From Acidobacteriota bacterium (GTDB taxonomy: Bacteria > Acidobacteriota > Blastocatellia > Pyrinomonadales > Pyrinomonadaceae), in the NCBI GenBank assembly GCA_018269005.1, contig JAFDVK010000031.1:1-64000 (forward strand): a stretch of 64,000 bases of DNA, written 5' to 3'. A model generated the notes under the pieces. It was not told the origin of the DNA. It saw nothing but the letters and a program-made list of their open reading frames with translations, and did not search any database. This document shows, in pieces, positions 17,791 to 25,859 of this stretch. Both the position numbers and the translations under genes were made by a program. How positions within the stretch are numbered: the stretch's first letter is position 1; each line of letters starts with the position of its first letter.

Positions 17791-18217
17791 TGTCTTTTTG
17801 GGACAGCAGCGCAATTGTTCCGCTTTGTGCCTACCAGCAAAATTCTGCGGCAGCCCGAAAGTTATCCCACAAATTTACCAATAAATTTGTCTGGCGCGAG
17901 TGCGTGGTTGAAGTGTCGTCTGCTTTCGCAAGACTGCAACGCGAAGGTTCGATAGACGATGCGACACGACGACGCTTCGAAGTTCGGTTAGTCCGACTCG
18001 AGAATGAATGGACGGTCGTAAACACCGAGAGCAAGACGGTCGAACTCGCTCGAACCTTCCGGCGATTTATGGCCTCAAGGCAATGGACAGTCTTCAACTC
18101 GCGGCGGCTCTCGTTTGGTGCAAGGAGTTGCCGAAGAACAATGATTTTGTTTCCGCGGACGATCGCTTGCTAAGGGCTGCGGAGAGGGCGGGGTTCAATG
18201 TTCATGATCTGTCTTGA
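17790..18217 (+). pseudogene. PIN-domain toxin (VapC-like), frameshifted
   Basis: The first frame gives FWDSSAIVPL with the first catalytic Asp, then RECVVEVSSA with the Glu. Near 18050-18060 the frame shifts by one base. The rest of the PIN fold continues in another frame with MDSLQLAAAL (third acidic residue) and FVSADDRLLRAAERAG (fourth), ending at 18217. All four catalytic acids are therefore present but split between frames. Read as one piece, the protein would be about 142 aa, normal for VapC ribonucleases. The lesion is a true inactivation or a one-base sequencing error; in the first case the toxin is dead while the antitoxin persists. Confidence 0.8.
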
Positions 18218-18268
18218 TCCGCGAAAGGTCGGCCTCTTCTGATCGAAAGGGCAACCACTATTTCAGAA

Positions 18269-19294
18269 ATGAACCTATTCGAATTAACAACAGCATTGAT
18301 GTCGATACCGTCCACTTCCGGCGAGGAGGAGGCGGTTGGGTTTTGGCTGCGGGACTATTTGCATGGACTGGGTTGGAATGTCGAGATGCAGGCGGTCGGT
18401 GAAGAGCGGACGGGGGCGTCCGCGTTCCGTCAGAACAATGTCATTGCGACGTTGAACGAGACGCCGAGGGTGTGGCTTTCGACGCACATGGATACGGTGC
18501 CGCCGTATATTCCGCCGACCGAGGACGATGAGAAGATCTATGGCCGCGGAGCGTGCGATGCGAAGGGAATTATCGCCTCGCAGATCACGGCTGCGGAGCG
18601 GTTGCGTAAAGAAGGCGTTGACGATATCGGCCTGCTCTTTACGGTAGAAGAAGAGCGTGCGTCCACAGGTGCGAAAGCCGCGAACCTTCACCCATTGGCG
18701 GCGAAATGTGAATTTCTGATCAACGGAGAGCCGACCGACAACGACCTTGCGATCGGTTCAAAGGGAACGTTTCGTTTGAATATCAAAACCTCAGGGAAAG
18801 CCGCTCATTCTGCCTATCCTGAGATGGGCGAATCCGCGATCGAGAAGCTGCTCGACATCCTTGACGACGTTCGGCACACCCGTCTTCCCAATGATGAATT
18901 CTTCGGCGAGACGACCGTAAATATAGGCACGATCGACGGCGGAATGGCACTCAACGTGATACCTCCGTCAGCAGAAGCGGGACTTGCGATCCGTTTGACT
19001 ACTAAACGCGAACCGATCGAGGATGCGATCCGCGGCGTCGTTCGGGACCGCGGAGAGGTCGAAGTATTGTCGGCGAGCGAGCCCGTCAAGATGCACGCGG
19101 TCGAGGGTTTTACGCAAAAGGTCGTACGATTTACTACTGACATCCCGCATCTTCCGAACTGGGGCAGGCCGCTCCTCATCGGTCCCGGCTCGATCCTTGT
19201 CGCTCACACAAAAGACGAGTTCGTGCTCAAGAAGGATCTTGAAAAGGCTGTAACTCTTTACGTTGACCTCGCCAAAAAACTGTTGGCAAATTAG
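18269..19294 (+). CDS. M20-family metallohydrolase (ArgE/DapE-like)
   Basis: A 341-aa di-zinc amidohydrolase of the family containing acetylornithine deacetylase and succinyl-diaminopimelate desuccinylase. Metal and catalytic residues are visible in STHMDT (H73, D75), GRGACDAKG (D97) and VEEER (glutamate pair near 130), and a late H in LVAHTKDE. A 26-bp REP (18406-18431) lies inside the gene and is read as RTGASAFR at residues 47-54, a loop between two N-terminal strands. The lysine genes in the window lack an obvious dapE, so this is a candidate, but the sequence alone does not separate DapE from ArgE or a peptidase. Confidence 0.85.
   Translation: MNLFELTTALMSIPSTSGEEEAVGFWLRDYLHGLGWNVEMQAVGEERTGASAFRQNNVIATLNETPRVWLSTHMDTVPPYIPPTEDDEKIYGRGACDAKGIIASQITAAERLRKEGVDDIGLLFTVEEERASTGAKAANLHPLAAKCEFLINGEPTDNDLAIGSKGTFRLNIKTSGKAAHSAYPEMGESAIEKLLDILDDVRHTRLPNDEFFGETTVNIGTIDGGMALNVIPPSAEAGLAIRLTTKREPIEDAIRGVVRDRGEVEVLSASEPVKMHAVEGFTQKVVRFTTDIPHLPNWGRPLLIGPGSILVAHTKDEFVLKKDLEKAVTLYVDLAKKLLAN
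18406..18431 (+). repeat. Intragenic REP palindrome in the M20 hydrolase
   Basis: A forward copy of the REP with one substitution in the loop (GGGG for AGGG). It is read in a different frame from the dapB copy, giving RTGASAFR instead of ADEGVRVP. The frame stays open. Confidence 0.85.
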
Positions 19295-19380
19295 AGCGTT
19301 GGCCGAGTCCTCGGGCTACAAACTTTTTGCCGCTGCGCGTCGTATTATCTCCGAACGAACTTTCTTACAGGACCACTAGA

Positions 19381-21264
19381 ATGAAAAAACAGATCATTTT
19401 CCTCCTCTTTGTGTTGACCCTTGCGGCAGTTCCGGCATTGGCTCAAGACCAGCTCTTTATGCCGCGCAATGTTAAGGCGGCGTACGCGAATGGGACGCGG
19501 AGCACCGACGGCAAACCGGGTCCAAAATATTATCAGAACAAATCAGTCCACGATATTCGTATGACGATCGCTCCGCCGAATCGGACGATCACCGGGTCGG
19601 AGGAGATCGTTTATACGAACAACGGTCCAAAGCCGCTCCCGACGCTCGTGCTGCGTTTTGAACTTAACGTCCATTCGCCAGAGGCGATGCGCGAACGTCC
19701 CGTAAACGACGATCAACTGACATCGGATGTGCAGATCGATGAGTTTGCCGAGAATGGTACGGTGAAAGAATGGAAGCCTGCATTCCCGGGCAAAGGAATG
19801 ACGTACAACATGATTAAGTTGGACACGCCCGTTCCTCCGGACGGAACCGTCAAACTGTCGTTCAAATGGCATTATGAACTTGTCCTCGAATCCGGCCGCG
19901 AGGGCGTGATCGACCCGACAACGTTCTATATCGCCTATTTTTACCCGAGGATCGCGGTGCTCGACGATGTTAACGGCTGGGACAACATTCCGCATACGCT
20001 TTCGCACGAATTCTTCGGTGATTTTAATGATTACACGCTCGATGTGACCGTCCCGAAGAACTATATCGTTTGGGCGACGGGCGACCTGATGAATGCCGAT
20101 GAGGTGCTCCAACCGACGATCGCCGATCGATTGAAAAGGTCATTCGCTAGCGATGAGGTCGTGAATGTTGCGACTCTCGACGAAGTAAAAGCGGGGAAGG
20201 TTACGGCGCAGAATCCGACCAATACATGGAAATGGAAGGCGGAGAATGTCTCGGATGTGGCGTTCGGCCTGAGCGATCATTATATCTGGGACGCGGGCAG
20301 CCTTGTCGTTGATAAAAAGACCGGAAGGCGTGCGAGCACGCAGGCAGCTTACGACGAACCATCAAAGAATTTTGCGAATATGGTGAAGTACATCAAGACG
20401 TCCCTTGATTTTTCATCGAATCAATGGCCGGGCGTACCGTATCCTTATCCGAAGATGACGGTCTTCCGCGGCTTCGCCGATATGGAATATCCGATGATGG
20501 CCAATGACAGCGCGCAAGAGAATCCCGATATGCAGGAGTTCGTGGCGGCACACGAGATCATGCACTCATATTTTCCGTTCTATATGGGAATCAACGAGCG
20601 GCGCTATGCGTTCATGGAGGAGGGCTGGACGACCGCGTTCGAGTACCTTTTCAACGAAGCGACATTCAGTAAAGATCAAGCAGACAAGCTGTTCAAGGGC
20701 TTTCGCGTCCGGGGTTGGATCCGAAATATGTCATCTGATGCCGATATCCCGATCATGACACCGGAAAACGTCTTGACCGGCAGCGGATACGGCAACAACA
20801 AATATGGACGGTCCGCCCTCGGCTACCTTGCGATGAAAGATCTGTTGGGCGACGCAGAATTCAAGCGCGTCCTGCATGGTTTCATGGACCGTTGGCACGG
20901 CAAACACCCGACGCCGTGGGATATGTTCAACAGCTTCAACGACATCTCGGGCAAGGATATGAACTGGTTCTGGAATTCGTGGTTCTTTACCTACGGCTAT
21001 ATCGACCTCGCGGTCGGTGGCGTTAATGGCAAGGACATTACGATCAAGAACCTCGGCGGTTTCCCGGCACCGGTCGATCTGAAGGTGACCTTTGATGACG
21101 GTACGGCCGAAACGCTTCATCAGACTCCGGCGATCTGGGAAAAGAATATGAAGCAAGCGGTCGTCCGGGTCGCGTCGAAAAAGGCCATCAAAAGCGTCGC
21201 TCTGGACGGCGGGATCTTTGTGGACTACAACGAGTCGGACAACGTCTGGCCCGCGACAAAGTAG
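19381..21264 (+). CDS. Secreted M1-family zinc metallopeptidase
   Basis: A gluzincin aminopeptidase-like protein. The start at ATG 19381 gives a signal peptide ending in VPALAQ; an upstream start at 19327 would bury it. The zinc site is HEIMH (H391, H395) and EEGW, with E414 exactly 18 residues after the HExxH motif. A substrate-recognition stretch similar to GxMEN appears as FADMEYPMM just before. The C-terminal part is beta-rich (residues 540-627). It is probably a periplasmic or outer-surface peptidase that trims peptides for nutrition. Confidence 0.9.
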   Translation: MKKQIIFLLFVLTLAAVPALAQDQLFMPRNVKAAYANGTRSTDGKPGPKYYQNKSVHDIRMTIAPPNRTITGSEEIVYTNNGPKPLPTLVLRFELNVHSPEAMRERPVNDDQLTSDVQIDEFAENGTVKEWKPAFPGKGMTYNMIKLDTPVPPDGTVKLSFKWHYELVLESGREGVIDPTTFYIAYFYPRIAVLDDVNGWDNIPHTLSHEFFGDFNDYTLDVTVPKNYIVWATGDLMNADEVLQPTIADRLKRSFASDEVVNVATLDEVKAGKVTAQNPTNTWKWKAENVSDVAFGLSDHYIWDAGSLVVDKKTGRRASTQAAYDEPSKNFANMVKYIKTSLDFSSNQWPGVPYPYPKMTVFRGFADMEYPMMANDSAQENPDMQEFVAAHEIMHSYFPFYMGINERRYAFMEEGWTTAFEYLFNEATFSKDQADKLFKGFRVRGWIRNMSSDADIPIMTPENVLTGSGYGNNKYGRSALGYLAMKDLLGDAEFKRVLHGFMDRWHGKHPTPWDMFNSFNDISGKDMNWFWNSWFFTYGYIDLAVGGVNGKDITIKNLGGFPAPVDLKVTFDDGTAETLHQTPAIWEKNMKQAVVRVASKKAIKSVALDGGIFVDYNESDNVWPATK

Positions 21265-21376
21265 TGATCTACAATAATAGGAGTAGTCAGAATTCTATTG
21301 GGAAATTCAAAAACCCGCGTCGCAGGAATTGCTTTGCAGTCATTACAGCACATTGCTGTTGTTCAAACGTCGTGGG

Positions 21377-21832
21377 TTAGGGCGCGATCCGAGTCTCACA
21401 AATTACGCTGGCTTGTCTGCCGAACAATAGCCATTTTCTGCGTACATTCATCCAAATATCGGTAAATCGGCGGTTTATTGTTCTACCGGCATTGACCGAT
21501 TTTCCGCTTGGCACAACGGTTTCGCTCCCCATCACAATGACGGTGCGGCCGTGAACACGTATCGTTTCGATGATCCGGTCAAATTGTGCATAGGTTGTTA
21601 AACCCTTGCGGACCCGGCCCTCATTTGCATTGACGACGACATCGAACGCGTTATTCACTGTGTAATCTTTCGACCATCGCCTTTGCATTGCGTCGATGTC
21701 GCCCCGAAGAAGGTATGCGACCTGCAGATCTTCCAGCCGCGTGATGATCTTCCTGATCTTCTTATCCCGCGTTTGGGCTGAAAGAGCAAAGGTAGTGGTG
21801 ATCGTTAGACAGAACAAAAGAATTATCTTCAT
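21377..21832 (-). CDS. Secreted NTF2/SnoaL-like protein (DUF4440 type)
   Basis: A 151-aa protein with a signal peptide ending near LSAQT. The rest resembles the cone-shaped NTF2-like fold of DUF4440 proteins: an N-terminal helix (IRKIITRLEDLQVAYLLRGDIDAMQRRW), then SKDYTVNNAFDVVVN, and paired strands ending in RRFTDIWMNVRRKWLLFGRQASVI. No catalytic residue can be assigned. The adjacent minus-strand gene at 21932 is also secreted, but a strong hairpin lies between them. Confidence 0.75.
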   Translation of the reverse strand: MKIILLFCLTITTTFALSAQTRDKKIRKIITRLEDLQVAYLLRGDIDAMQRRWSKDYTVNNAFDVVVNANEGRVRKGLTTYAQFDRIIETIRVHGRTVIVMGSETVVPSGKSVNAGRTINRRFTDIWMNVRRKWLLFGRQASVICETRIAP

Positions 21833-21872
21833 ATTTCCTCAAATTGGTCGTTAGTCTCGGTGAACTTACAGG

Positions 21873-21918
21873 ACGCAAGCTTGATCTGTTGTGAATATCC
21901 ACCAGATCAAGCTTGCGT
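21873..21918 (-). terminator. Strong hairpin between two secreted-protein genes
   Basis: ACGCAAGCTTGATCTG (21873-21888) pairs perfectly with CAGATCAAGCTTGCGT (21903-21918), a 16-bp stem with a 14-nt loop. It follows the minus-strand gene that stops at 21932. There is no long U-run, so it may work as a terminator or as an mRNA-stabilising hairpin. Confidence 0.6.
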
Positions 21919-21931
21919 TCGTTGGAAGGGT

Positions 21932-22474
21932 TTATTCAAAACGCGTGCCGACTTCGGACGAGCAATTATTTCGGATCACATTGCCGTTGACGTCGAGAAC
22001 CTGGGCCGCAGCTGTTGCCGTATAATTGTTGGCATCACGGCTCAGATGAATGTCTTGTCGTACGATCTGCCTTCCGGCGAGCGTGCCGTCCGGATTAAAA
22101 CGGAAGAATTGAAAAGCGGTTTCGTAATGCAGGCCGCCCTCGTAATACCAGACTCCGTGGCTTGGGCTTCGGAGTGAAGGAGCGGTGTTCGATCCGGCTT
22201 CCCAAAATGTGTTGCCTCGCGAAAAGGTGAACATCGCCGGAAAAGTGCCGAGTGCTGCGCCCGTATTGCAATCGAGGCGTGTTACCACGGTGTTCCATGA
22301 GCCTTCCAGAAGCCTAGCGTTTCTTCTCGATAGTGCGGACTCTTCTTGCCGCTGCTCGTCGCTTGACGGGTCTGCTGCGGCATCCTGCGCGAAAATTGAT
22401 ATCTGCGCGAATGCCACCATCGTGAAAATTGCCAAAGCCGTTGTGCTGATCGTTCTTGCGAATGTGTTTTTCAT
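21932..22474 (-). CDS. Hypothetical secreted protein (180 aa)
   Basis: The protein has a signal peptide (hydrophobic residues 10-29, ending in SIFAQ), an acidic, Gln-rich linker, then a lipocalin-like beta pattern beginning LLEGSWNTVVTRLDCNTG and ending NNCSSEVGTRFE. Two cysteines about 110 residues apart could form a disulfide. Such short secreted proteins are common in this bacterial group. A good Shine-Dalgarno (GAGGAAAC) precedes the ATG. Function unknown. Confidence 0.65.
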   Translation of the reverse strand: MKNTFARTISTTALAIFTMVAFAQISIFAQDAAADPSSDEQRQEESALSRRNARLLEGSWNTVVTRLDCNTGAALGTFPAMFTFSRGNTFWEAGSNTAPSLRSPSHGVWYYEGGLHYETAFQFFRFNPDGTLAGRQIVRQDIHLSRDANNYTATAAAQVLDVNGNVIRNNCSSEVGTRFE

Positions 22475-22613
22475 AGTTTCCTCTTTGTTTTGTTATTTCA
22501 GCCAGAAATCTTGGTTGCTCCGGCCTCTTGCGAAAACGAGCTTCCATTGCCCGGCTGATGCGTGTCATAATCACAAACACCGGTTCATATATTCTTTCGG
22601 ACTTCTTGAAAGT

Positions 22614-22631
22614 TTTCTGATTCGTTTCTGA
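22614..22631 (+). promoter_or_regulatory. Tandem TTTCTGA operator before the first winged-helix/TPR gene
   Basis: TTTCTGA occurs at 22614-22620 and again at 22625-22631, an 11-bp direct-repeat spacing. It is preceded by TTCTTGAAA and ends 9 nt before the start codon. The same arrangement precedes the paralogous regulator at 30129. Direct repeats one helical turn apart are the usual targets of OmpR/PhoB-type winged helices. Confidence 0.6.
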
Positions 22632-22640
22632 AAAACCGCT

Positions 22641-24542
22641 ATGTCCAGCGAACGCAAAGAGTTATACGAGTTCGACAACTTCTGCCTCGACATTTCTGAA
22701 CGCATTTTATGGCGTGAAGGCGAGCGTGTGCCGCTTTCTGAAAAGGCTTTTGACACATTGTGCGTACTGGTTAGGCACGGAGATCATCTGGTGAGCAAAG
22801 ATGAATTGTTGAATGAAGTCTGGGCCGATGCGATCGTCGAGGAAAATAACTTAGATAAGAACATTTCGCTGCTGCGGCAGGTTTTGGGCGAACGTGCGGG
22901 CAAAGGAAAGTTTATTGAGACCGTACGGGGCCACGGCTACAGATTCGTTGCCGACGTAACTCGGGTTGATAGAGCTCCTGACACGCAAATTCGGGAGTTG
23001 GCGGAGTCCGACGGATCTGATGTTCAGATGCCTGAACCTCTCGCCAACGCGCAGAACCCAAAGACCGGGAACCAAAACCAAAAGATGGTTGCTTTCGCCG
23101 CATTACTTTTGTTGGCTACGGTCGTTGCTGTCGTTTATTATTGGCGATCGTCCGCACGACTCGTTTCTTCGCCGATCAGAACGATTGCCGTGCTGCCTTT
23201 TAAGCCGATTATCGCGGAGAATCGCAACGAAGCGTTGGAAATGGGAATGGCGGATACGCTCATCTCGAAACTGAGCAGTCGAGAAATTACTGTGAGGCCG
23301 CTCAGTTCGGTGCGTCGGTTCGCGGCGCTCGAACAAGACTCCCTGGCGGCCGGACGCGAACTTGGGGTAGAAGCAGTTTTGGACGGCAGCATCCAAATTT
23401 CAAACGACAGAGTTAGGATCTTGGCCAAATTGCTCGGTGTCGATGACGGCAAGCAACTCTGGTCTGGACAGTTTGATGAAAAGTTGGATGATATTTTCGC
23501 CGTTCAGGATACGATCTCCGAAAAGGTGGCGGCTGCATTGAGGATCCGACTGGCTGGCCGCGATAAAAAGCATTCAACGGACAATATCGAAGCCTATCAG
23601 CTTTATATGAAAGGACGTTTTTATCTCCTTAAAGGGATAAATCCTGAGACCGATAAAAGTCTTACGTACTTTCAAGAAGCGATCGAAGCCGACCCTAATT
23701 ACGCTCTCGCTTACGTCGGGCTCTCGGATACCTTTCGCGGACGTGTTGTCGGTGGAGGAAGGTCTTCGGCCGAGTTTATGCCGAAAGCGAAAGCGGCCGC
23801 CGAGAAAGCCGTCGAAATCGACGATACGCTTGCCGAAGCTCATGCGGCGCTCGGACACATCATCTTCTGGTATGACTGGGATTGGGACGCTGCTGAAAGA
23901 GAATACAAGCGCGCATTGGAACTTGACCCAAGCAGCGTCGACTCACTTCAGAATTACGCCCATCTGCTTTCATGCACGGGCCACCACGCCGAGGCACTCG
24001 CCAACATAAAACTTGCCAGAGAGATCGACCCGCTGAATCCCAGGGTGAACGCTCTCGAAGGGCTGTTTCTGCTTCACGCGGGAAAACCCGATGAAGCGAT
24101 CGCTGTATTGCAGAAAGCACTTGAGTTGCAACCGAATCACCTGCTCGCAAATGCGTTCCTGGCGCGCGCTTACACTGAGAAAGGAATGTATGCCGAGGCC
24201 GATGTTAAGATCCGGAAGGCGAGAGAATCATTTCCCGATAGTCCGGAAATAAATTCCTTCGGTGCCTATGCTCTGGCAAAAGCCGGGAAGCCGCTCGAAG
24301 CAAGAGCCGAGCTTGATGAGATGTTGACACTGTCAGCGACACAATATGTGCCGAAGTATTGCATCGCATTGGTTTACAACGGGCTTGGCGAAAGCGAGAA
24401 AGCTCTCGACTATCTTGAAAAAGCTCTTGCGGAAAAAGACGCACGAATGGTCTTTCTCAAGGTTGAACCAAAGCTGAATAATTTACGTTCAGACCCGCGA
24501 TTTATCGGACTGATGCGGCGGATGAATTTGATCGACAAATGA
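22641..24542 (+). CDS. Winged-helix transcriptional regulator with transmembrane segment and TPR repeats
   Basis: A CadC-like regulator of 633 aa. Residues about 5-100 form an OmpR/PhoB-type DNA-binding domain (YEFDNFCLDISER...FIETVRGHGYRFVADV). A single transmembrane helix follows near 152-172 (MVAFAALLLLATVVAVVYYW). Then comes an adenylate-cyclase-like TolB-type segment (IRTIAVLPFKPI, LGVEAVLDGSIQ) and, from about 310, at least six TPR motifs such as LAEAHAALGHIIFWYDW and PNHLLANAFLARAYTEKG. It probably senses a protein or ligand through the TPR part and regulates from the membrane. Its TGA overlaps an ATG that begins a dapB remnant. Confidence 0.85.
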   Translation: MSSERKELYEFDNFCLDISERILWREGERVPLSEKAFDTLCVLVRHGDHLVSKDELLNEVWADAIVEENNLDKNISLLRQVLGERAGKGKFIETVRGHGYRFVADVTRVDRAPDTQIRELAESDGSDVQMPEPLANAQNPKTGNQNQKMVAFAALLLLATVVAVVYYWRSSARLVSSPIRTIAVLPFKPIIAENRNEALEMGMADTLISKLSSREITVRPLSSVRRFAALEQDSLAAGRELGVEAVLDGSIQISNDRVRILAKLLGVDDGKQLWSGQFDEKLDDIFAVQDTISEKVAAALRIRLAGRDKKHSTDNIEAYQLYMKGRFYLLKGINPETDKSLTYFQEAIEADPNYALAYVGLSDTFRGRVVGGGRSSAEFMPKAKAAAEKAVEIDDTLAEAHAALGHIIFWYDWDWDAAEREYKRALELDPSSVDSLQNYAHLLSCTGHHAEALANIKLAREIDPLNPRVNALEGLFLLHAGKPDEAIAVLQKALELQPNHLLANAFLARAYTEKGMYAEADVKIRKARESFPDSPEINSFGAYALAKAGKPLEARAELDEMLTLSATQYVPKYCIALVYNGLGESEKALDYLEKALAEKDARMVFLKVEPKLNNLRSDPRFIGLMRRMNLIDK

Positions 24543-24582
24543 AAATTGCGCTTATCGGATATGGGCGATGGGGAAGATCGTC
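24539..24582 (+). pseudogene. Remnant of the dapB 5' end
   Basis: The 44 bases from ATG at 24539 match the first 45 bases of intact dapB (31974-32018) with one substitution (GCG for GCA) and one missing G. Similarity ends abruptly at GATCGTC. The remnant ATG overlaps the stop codon of the preceding regulator (ATGA), as a translationally coupled gene would. The two copies bracket a 7.4-kb segment. Confidence 0.85.
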
Positions 24583-24603
24583 TGCCGGTCAGAAGGCCCG
24601 GAG

Positions 24604-25767
24604 TTACGGCACCTCTTCGACCTCTATCTCATACGGGTCAACGCGGCCGCTGCCAAAATAGCCGCGCGAGCAAGTCCTGCCGCTTCCGCTACCTAGGCTC
24701 GGGAAGAAGAATCGGACGGTCAAGGTGTGTGCTCCGGCGGCGATCCCGTTGGCAAAGCCGAAGATAGTAAAGTTTTTTCCATATTCTGGGTTCGTTCCGC
24801 TCGCGAGCCTGTCAAAATCTGTGAACTGCATTCGAATCGTGGTCGGGCTGATCGGGGCGTCGTCTATGAGAACCTCAACCCATGGAAACCCCGATTCGGA
24901 GGCCGGCACACGGATATCCGCAAGGTCAGCATACTCGATCCTCAAACGGCTGGAACCAGAGTTTTTCGTAAATCCTAAGGTGTACAAAGGCGCTGTGGAC
25001 AGGACGTTGTTGCAGGAAATTGGGGTCCAACCGGTTCCTGACGTGGAGTAGATCATTCGCGGCCCGAGTTCCTGCCATTGTGTTCCGTTCGAGATCCTCA
25101 TCGCCTTAGAAGAGGTGTTGAAATAGGCACGTCCTGCATTGGCGGCGGAGGACGGTGCCGGATCGACCGCGGCATTCTCAAGGCGTGGTGCGATGATCTG
25201 CCCGTCACCCGCGAGCGTGATCTTCGGAAAGGAATTCCCATCGGACGTGAAAACATTATTGCCGTTGAGCTTTGCAACATTGGTCAAGTTCGAGCCATCG
25301 CCGTTGGTCACGAGAAAGTTGGCTGCCGCAATGCCGCCGAGTTTTTGTGAATCAGCGGCGATGTCGGCTTCGCCGGAGATCAAGGCCCTGATCGAATATG
25401 GAGCGGATGTTATTGGTTGTCGCGGGCTCAAGATGGTATAGGTTTCCCCGGAATTGTGACGGACCGCGATCTCGATATATCTGTTGGCCCCGGTGAATAC
25501 GTTTACGCCAAAATCAATATCCGCTGAAAACATCCCGGCATTTGCCGTTACCGGCACGTCGGAGATGGTCGAGCCGATCTGAGTTCCGCCCGAAACCGCG
25601 TCAAAGAGCTTGAACGTCATTTGATAGCTGCCGGCCGCGAGAGCCCCGCCGTCGATCATCTTGCCCTGATAGGTGAACACGCTTGTCTGGGCGAATATCG
25701 AGGTCCCAATGACGAGGGCAACGGCTAGAACACATGGAAGCTTCTTGAAGATGGTTCGATCCAGCAT
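24604..25767 (-). CDS. Secreted F(T/S)YQGK-domain protein (387 aa)
   Basis: The protein has a signal peptide ending SIFAQ, then a domain of about 100 residues beginning FTYQGKMIDGGALAAGSYQMTF and ending ILSPRQPITSAPYSI. It is shared with the larger adhesin-like neighbour at 25860-28670. A linker with KLGGIAAANFLVTNGDGSNLT follows, of the kind found in phage-tail-like and adhesin proteins. A C-terminal beta domain of about 160 residues has two cysteines (PISCNNV, GRTCSRG). I infer a cell-surface or extracellular protein; no enzyme motif is seen. A Shine-Dalgarno-like AGGAG/AAGGAC lies before the ATG. Confidence 0.75.
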   Translation of the reverse strand: MLDRTIFKKLPCVLAVALVIGTSIFAQTSVFTYQGKMIDGGALAAGSYQMTFKLFDAVSGGTQIGSTISDVPVTANAGMFSADIDFGVNVFTGANRYIEIAVRHNSGETYTILSPRQPITSAPYSIRALISGEADIAADSQKLGGIAAANFLVTNGDGSNLTNVAKLNGNNVFTSDGNSFPKITLAGDGQIIAPRLENAAVDPAPSSAANAGRAYFNTSSKAMRISNGTQWQELGPRMIYSTSGTGWTPISCNNVLSTAPLYTLGFTKNSGSSRLRIEYADLADIRVPASESGFPWVEVLIDDAPISPTTIRMQFTDFDRLASGTNPEYGKNFTIFGFANGIAAGAHTLTVRFFFPSLGSGSGRTCSRGYFGSGRVDPYEIEVEEVP

Positions 25768-25859
25768 ATTAATATTGTCCTTTTTCTCCTCACGAGCGTT
25801 TCATCCGCTCTGATCGACGTCGCCCCTTTTTGCGCGTCGACGCGATCTCTCGCAAAACC

